A stretch of 8,882 nucleotides of DNA from Candidatus Aminicenantota bacterium (GTDB taxonomy: Bacteria; Acidobacteriota; Aminicenantia; UBA2199), in the NCBI GenBank assembly GCA_030671465.1, contig DAOVIP010000051.1, positions 1-8,882 of the forward strand, written 5' to 3'. Below the pieces are notes generated by a model. That model did not search any database and was not told the DNA's origin. It saw nothing but the letters and a program-made list of their open reading frames with translations. Made by a program: the position numbers and the translations under genes. Positions 5,593 through 8,882 of the stretch are shown piece after piece. The stretch's first letter is position 1; every line of letters begins with the position of its first letter.

Positions 5593-5777
5593 TCTCTTTT
5601 AATTCTATCCAACACTCATTTCACCACTATCTTTTTATTCCGGTAAATGGTATAAATGATGTGAGCACCAATAGTTTAACCTTGACTCGAGAAAAAAACA
5701 ATCTCTGCCTGAACACCATCAGTTCGGACAAACCGGGCCAGAACATGCATAATTCAACCACATCAGAGGCCCCGAGC
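5593..5777. other. Divergent intergenic region between dodecin and the ECF sigma factor gene
   Basis: The reading frame of the sigma factor stays open far to the left (to about 5256) but crosses the dodecin gene and its promoter, so the upstream part is not taken as coding. For the plus strand I see only weak promoter candidates: TATAAA at 5651-5656 without a matching -35, and TTGACT at 5682-5687 without a good -10. No clear ECF-type autoregulatory promoter was recognised. Confidence 0.4.
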
Positions 5778-6254
5778 ATGAAACGGGCCCACTATCTCGA
5801 ATTATTGATCCCCATCAAGAAAAAACTCTATAATTTTATTCATAAAGCCATGAATTTCAGCGAAGACAGTGATGATATCTATCAGGAAGCATTGCTGAAA
5901 GGCTATAAATACTTTCACTCCTATAATCCGGACAAAAACTTTAAATCCTGGTTGTTTACCATTGCCAATAACCTGATCAAGGATCATTACCGCAAGATGA
6001 AATCCATCATCCCCCTGGAACCGAACAATATAATGCAGCTGGAAGATCAGTCCATTCCCCTCAAGATCAAAGATATTCACCATGCGGTGGGAGAACTCAA
6101 ACCCCATCACCGCCAGGTTTTTTTTCTATTTTATTACAATGAATTCAAAATCACCGAAATTTCGATTATCACCGGTTTGAGCGAATCCAACATAAAATTT
6201 ATCCTGGCTCAATCCCGGAAACGATTAAAGAAATTTCTGGAGGTCCCAGAATGA
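5778..6254 (+). CDS. ECF-type RNA polymerase sigma factor
   Basis: A 158-residue ECF sigma factor. Sigma region 2 spans about residues 5-75, with the DDIYQEALLKGY helix (32-43) and FKSWLFTIANNLIKDHYRK (55-73), the parts that contact core polymerase and melt the -10. Region 4 (about 102-155) ends in a helix-turn-helix, KITEISIITGLSESNIKFIL (124-143), that reads the -35. Region 3 is absent, as expected. I prefer the ATG at 5778 because AGAGG lies 8 nt before it; an in-frame ATG at 5745 would add 11 Ser/Thr-rich residues and lacks a good Shine-Dalgarno. The stop overlaps the next gene start by 4 nt (ATGA), so the membrane protein that follows is the natural candidate partner. Family assignment is firm; the regulon is unknown. 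Confidence 0.93.
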   Translation: MKRAHYLELLIPIKKKLYNFIHKAMNFSEDSDDIYQEALLKGYKYFHSYNPDKNFKSWLFTIANNLIKDHYRKMKSIIPLEPNNIMQLEDQSIPLKIKDIHHAVGELKPHHRQVFFLFYYNEFKITEISIITGLSESNIKFILAQSRKRLKKFLEVPE

Positions 6255-6589
6255 AAACCATAGACGAGAAAATCAAGAAATGGATCAAATCCATCGAAAA
6301 GGAGATTCCGGTTATCGTTGAAAAGAAATTTCTTCAGACACTCAATAAAATATCTCAAACAAAAGCTGCTTCTGAAAAAAGGTTTAAAACAGCTTACAAA
6401 ATTGCTATTGCCGCAGCCGCCTGTCTGGTCCTGGCCCTATGGATACTGTTTCCACTGTTTCACCAAACCCCGGTTCAGGCCAAAGTAGAGTTTATGGTTC
6501 AATCGGCCAGGATCGAAGGTCAGGCAGCCCACACCTATATCTTCAAAGAGAAGGATCCGGAACTAACAATCGTATGGGTTGAAAAATAG
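6251..6589 (+). CDS. Small single-pass membrane protein, candidate anti-sigma factor or sigma partner
   Basis: A 112-residue protein with a lysine-rich helical N-terminus (1-49, probably cytoplasmic), one membrane segment (about 50-70) and a short extracytoplasmic tail of about 40 residues ending LTIVWVEK. It overlaps the sigma gene by 4 nt with GGAGG (6239-6243) 7 nt before the ATG, so translational coupling is likely. Position and topology fit an ECF anti-sigma factor, but I see no zinc-binding HxxxCxxC of a ZAS domain. The assignment therefore rests on context. The tail pattern (a VEGxxAxTYIF-like strand, then TIVWVE) seems familiar from proteins encoded next to ECF sigma genes in Acidobacteria-like bacteria; that is recollection. 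It could instead be a sensor subunit. Confidence 0.7.
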   Translation: MKTIDEKIKKWIKSIEKEIPVIVEKKFLQTLNKISQTKAASEKRFKTAYKIAIAAAACLVLALWILFPLFHQTPVQAKVEFMVQSARIEGQAAHTYIFKEKDPELTIVWVEK

Positions 6590-6599
6590 GAGTGTCACC

Positions 6600-7751
6600 A
6601 TGAAAAAAACAATTCAATATCTCTTGATCTTTCAAATGATTTACCTGGCCCTCGGTGTGGAACTGTACCCCGCAGAAACCGGCGTCCAGCTCCGGTTGTA
6701 TGAAGGTTGGAGAGAGAAGGATTTTATCACTCCCAGAGTGATCAGCTCTTACCATCTGAATCCCATTTCCCAAAAAATGAATTTTTCAAATATTCCGGTA
6801 TCAAAAGAACGGGATTCCCTGAAGCGTGTTTTCAATCTAAAGGAGGTCAAACTCATCACTTTTGGAAATCTAATTATCCAAGACAAAAACAAACAAAAAT
6901 CTTCCCAGTTATTTGTTTTAAATCAGAAAAATCTCACCATTGAGTTAAACATGATTTCCCAGCAGAAAAACCAATTTCAGCTCAATATGATTGAAAATGA
7001 AAAGAAGACCGCTCCCCTGCTGGAAACCAAAATCATCATACCCCACAGCAAAACGGTGGTCATCGGATTTGAGGATTCTGAAAAAAAGATATATTTTATC
7101 TCTTTATTCAGAGCAAGTACCGGAGATGCCCAAAAAACCAAAACAATATTCCGAAGGACATATCAAAAGCCCGAGTTGATCGAAAGAATAAATCCCGAAT
7201 ACCCTGAAGAGGCCAAGAAACAGGGAATCCAGGGTCTGGAAATACTCCAGGCCCAGATCGATATCAGTGGTAAAGTTTCCAACCTGGAATCAATAAAAAC
7301 CACACATTCGCTGCTCAGTCAATCCGCAATGGTTGCCATCAAGCAGTGGAAGTACACTCCCGGGATAGTATCCGGAAAACCGACTCCGGTACCCCTGACT
7401 GTATTGGTTAATTTTATCCTGGAAAAGACATCTCGGCAACCGGTATTGGGAAGCGTTCGCTTTTCCATCGATTCAACCCGGCTGCGCTTAATCAAAAGAG
7501 TAGCACCCGTTTACCCGATTGGGGCATTGAAGAAAAACATCCAGGGTAAAGTCATTATAATGGCATTTATTGACAAAAAAGGTTACATCTCCCATACCAA
7601 GGTTTTTAAGGGGAATCCCATTCTGGCCAGGGCATCAGTTGCCGCCATGAAACAGTGGAGGTTTGAACCGTATATCCTGGGTGGAAAACGTCAGTCAATC
7701 CTGTTTACGGTAACAGTCGATTTCAATCTGGAAAGAGAAATTGAAAAGTGA
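6600..7751 (+). CDS. Exported protein with tandem TonB C-terminal domains
   Basis: A 383-residue protein. Residues 1-20 are a signal peptide or N-terminal anchor (MKKTIQYLLIF...). Residues 28-170 form a beta-rich domain of uncertain family, containing KTVVIGFED (151-159) and ending in a YFISLF strand. Two TonB C-terminal domains follow, about 192-275 and 297-377, each with the family hallmarks: an early YP (201-202 and 305-306), a G-I/N-Q-G turn, a central D-x-x-G (IDISGKV, IDKKGYI), and QWKYTP (249-254) or QWRFEP (352-357). Classical TonB has one such domain and a proline-rich linker, both unlike this. AGGAG lies 7 nt before the chosen ATG (an ATG seven codons upstream lies inside the previous gene). 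It starts 10 nt after the previous stop, so it belongs to the sigma operon. A periplasmic sensing or scaffold role is inferred. Confidence 0.88.
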   Translation: MKKTIQYLLIFQMIYLALGVELYPAETGVQLRLYEGWREKDFITPRVISSYHLNPISQKMNFSNIPVSKERDSLKRVFNLKEVKLITFGNLIIQDKNKQKSSQLFVLNQKNLTIELNMISQQKNQFQLNMIENEKKTAPLLETKIIIPHSKTVVIGFEDSEKKIYFISLFRASTGDAQKTKTIFRRTYQKPELIERINPEYPEEAKKQGIQGLEILQAQIDISGKVSNLESIKTTHSLLSQSAMVAIKQWKYTPGIVSGKPTPVPLTVLVNFILEKTSRQPVLGSVRFSIDSTRLRLIKRVAPVYPIGALKKNIQGKVIIMAFIDKKGYISHTKVFKGNPILARASVAAMKQWRFEPYILGGKRQSILFTVTVDFNLEREIEK

Positions 7752-7850
7752 AACATAAAACCGTTACCCAGACCCTTCGGGGTGTCAATTGATAGTCGTA
7801 GCAGATAAAAATCGCTGAAAGTGTTACAATAACTTACCCCGGGAAGGACA
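7752..7850. other. Gap between the sigma operon and the CAP-domain gene
   Basis: A short hairpin ACCC-TTCG-GGGT lies near 7772-7783 but is not followed by a T-tract, so it is at best a weak terminator or processing site. TACAAT (7825-7830) could be a -10 for the downstream gene. No good -35 stands 16-18 bp before it (TTGATA at 7789-7794 is too far). Whether the CAP gene belongs to the sigma operon cannot be decided from the sequence. Confidence 0.35.
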
Positions 7851-8882
7851 ATGCATTTCAGAGCAACCATTTTTCGAAGCCTGCCATTGATCCTGGTGTT
7901 GTTCTTTGCTTTCAGCCCCTTTTTACTGGCCCCGGAACCGGCCCGGGAAAACCTTCCATCCCGGTTCCAGCGAATTGAAAAAAAACTGTTTCAGCTTATT
8001 AACCGGGAAAGGGAAAAGCAAGGATTGAATCCGGTCTATTTTTTTTATACCCTGAACAGAATCGCGCATCAGCAAAGTAAAAAAATGGCAGAGACCGGGC
8101 AATTAAGCCATTTTCTGCCCGAAAGCGGAGGACTGGCCCAGCGATTGAAAGCGACCCGACTGTTCTTTATTCGCTGTGGCGAAAACCTGGTCCTCAGCGA
8201 TGTCCCCCTGGCCTCTCTGATTCATGGCGAATTGATGCGGAGCCCGGATCACCGCTCCAATATTTTAAATTCCCACTTCACCCATTGCGGAATCCGGATT
8301 TCATCGAAACAGAAGAAATTCTATATCACTCAGACTTTCGCTCAATTATTTGATCCCACCGCAGACAGCAAGGTTGAATTTTATCTGCTGGAGGATCTGG
8401 AATTGTGGTTTGTGAAAAATTTCAATTACCGATTCGTGTTCCATCACCAATCCAGAGATTATGTCCGAAAGTTTTCCGGGCTGAACCTTCTGGGACAGAA
8501 AACATCAAAACCACCCGGAAGGTGGGGAAGGGTGTATACCTTCAGCATGGTCTATCCTGATCTGACCTTTATCAAAAACAAACTGAAAGAAGAAATCATA
8601 AACATCAACCTCAATGCTATCTCAATCGGGGTAGCTTCCGGCAGAAACCGAAACTATCCTGGGGGCACCTATGCGGTCACCGTACTGTTGTTCGGAGATT
8701 TCCATATTCATTCTTCCCCCGGGGAACTGTCCAGAATACTGCTGAAACAGATGAATTACATCCGGGTCAAAGCGAACCTTCCTGTATTGAAATTAGATAC
8801 CCGCCAATCCCGGCAAGCCCTGACCATATTAAACTCCGTTTCTTCAAAAGGAGAATTCAGGCGCCGATCCGGAAAGGATATC
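7851..8882 (+). CDS. Secreted CAP/SCP-domain protein, 3' end beyond the window
   Basis: An open frame of 344 codons with no stop before the window edge. Residues 1-28 form a signal peptide with a long hydrophobic core. Residues 44-168 are a CAP (SCP/YkwD-like) domain: LINREREKQGLNPV (49-62), HQQSKKMAETGQLSHF (73-88), the GEN motif (110-112) and SPDHRSNIL (131-139). H87, E111 and H134 are in the positions of the usual CAP cavity residues. The domain closes with FYITQTFAQLF (157-167). Residues 170-344 are an unrecognised C-terminal region with a strand-rich YPGGTYAVTVLLF stretch (269-281). GGGA and AAGGA (7841-7848) lie just before the ATG. CAP proteins are secreted, often lipid-, wall- or protein-interacting, and mostly of unknown mechanism in bacteria. 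The domain call is firm; any link to the sigma operon is unproven. Confidence 0.87.
   Translation, partial: MHFRATIFRSLPLILVLFFAFSPFLLAPEPARENLPSRFQRIEKKLFQLINREREKQGLNPVYFFYTLNRIAHQQSKKMAETGQLSHFLPESGGLAQRLKATRLFFIRCGENLVLSDVPLASLIHGELMRSPDHRSNILNSHFTHCGIRISSKQKKFYITQTFAQLFDPTADSKVEFYLLEDLELWFVKNFNYRFVFHHQSRDYVRKFSGLNLLGQKTSKPPGRWGRVYTFSMVYPDLTFIKNKLKEEIININLNAISIGVASGRNRNYPGGTYAVTVLLFGDFHIHSSPGELSRILLKQMNYIRVKANLPVLKLDTRQSRQALTILNSVSSKGEFRRRSGKDI

Noticed and set aside
5256..5777. Extended N-terminus for the ECF sigma factor (frame open from 5256)
   Set aside because: It runs antisense through the dodecin gene and its promoter, shows no sigma-like sequence, and would make the protein twice the normal ECF length.
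6543..6773. Minus-strand open frame across the membrane protein / TonB-domain gene junction
   Set aside because: It overlaps two well-supported plus-strand genes and has no recognisable content.
7770..7786. Terminator after the TonB-domain gene (GACCC-TTCG-GGGTGTC)
   Set aside because: The stem is short with a bulge and no T-tract follows. It is kept only as a note in the gap entry.
1..8882. tRNA, rRNA or CRISPR features
   Set aside because: No tRNA-like arms, rRNA sequence or regularly spaced short direct repeats were seen on either strand by eye.

Overview
The window looks like chromosomal DNA from a diderm (Gram-negative) bacterium with mid-range GC content. Several genes only make sense in a cell with an inner membrane and a periplasm: a LemA protein, an M48 membrane protease, a protein with two TonB C-terminal domains, and secreted or lipoprotein-type products. 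The gene mix and a GGGGTCAG-type inverted repeat recall environmental Deltaproteobacteria, Acidobacteria or Aminicenantes-like lineages. This placement is inference; no taxonomic marker is present.

Left part (1-1716, minus strand): a tandem array of at least three paralogous small exported proteins (probable lipoproteins). Two are complete (218-823 and 1073-1669) and one runs off the left edge (1-26). All three share a nearly identical promoter, ribosome binding site and signal peptide. The two complete copies also share a conserved N-terminal beta-repeat domain, followed by diverged C-terminal barrel-like domains. A 65-nt REP-like inverted repeat lies between copies 0 and 1.

Middle (1751-5537, minus strand): reading leftward there is a dodecin gene with its own strong promoter. 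A likely operon follows, made of a response regulator-diguanylate cyclase (RR-GGDEF), a double zf-TFIIB zinc-finger protein, LemA, and an M48 (HtpX-like) membrane metalloprotease carrying two C-terminal zinc ribbons. The spacings are 31, 43 and 13 bp, and a good sigma70-type promoter precedes the RR-GGDEF gene. LemA next to an M48 protease is a recurring pairing; the cyclase and the zinc proteins upstream are the less usual part.

Right part (5778-8882, plus strand): an ECF sigma factor overlaps by 4 nt with a small single-pass membrane protein (candidate anti-sigma or signalling partner). A secreted or anchored protein with tandem TonB C-terminal domains starts 10 nt after that. After a 99-bp gap, a secreted CAP/SCP-domain protein begins at 7851 and stays open to the window end, so its 3' end is missing.

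No rRNA, tRNA, CRISPR array or intact transposase gene was seen. The best candidates for something under-described are the modular lipoprotein array with its duplicated promoter cassette, the sigma / membrane protein / double-TonB-domain operon, and the c-di-GMP-linked LemA-M48 operon.
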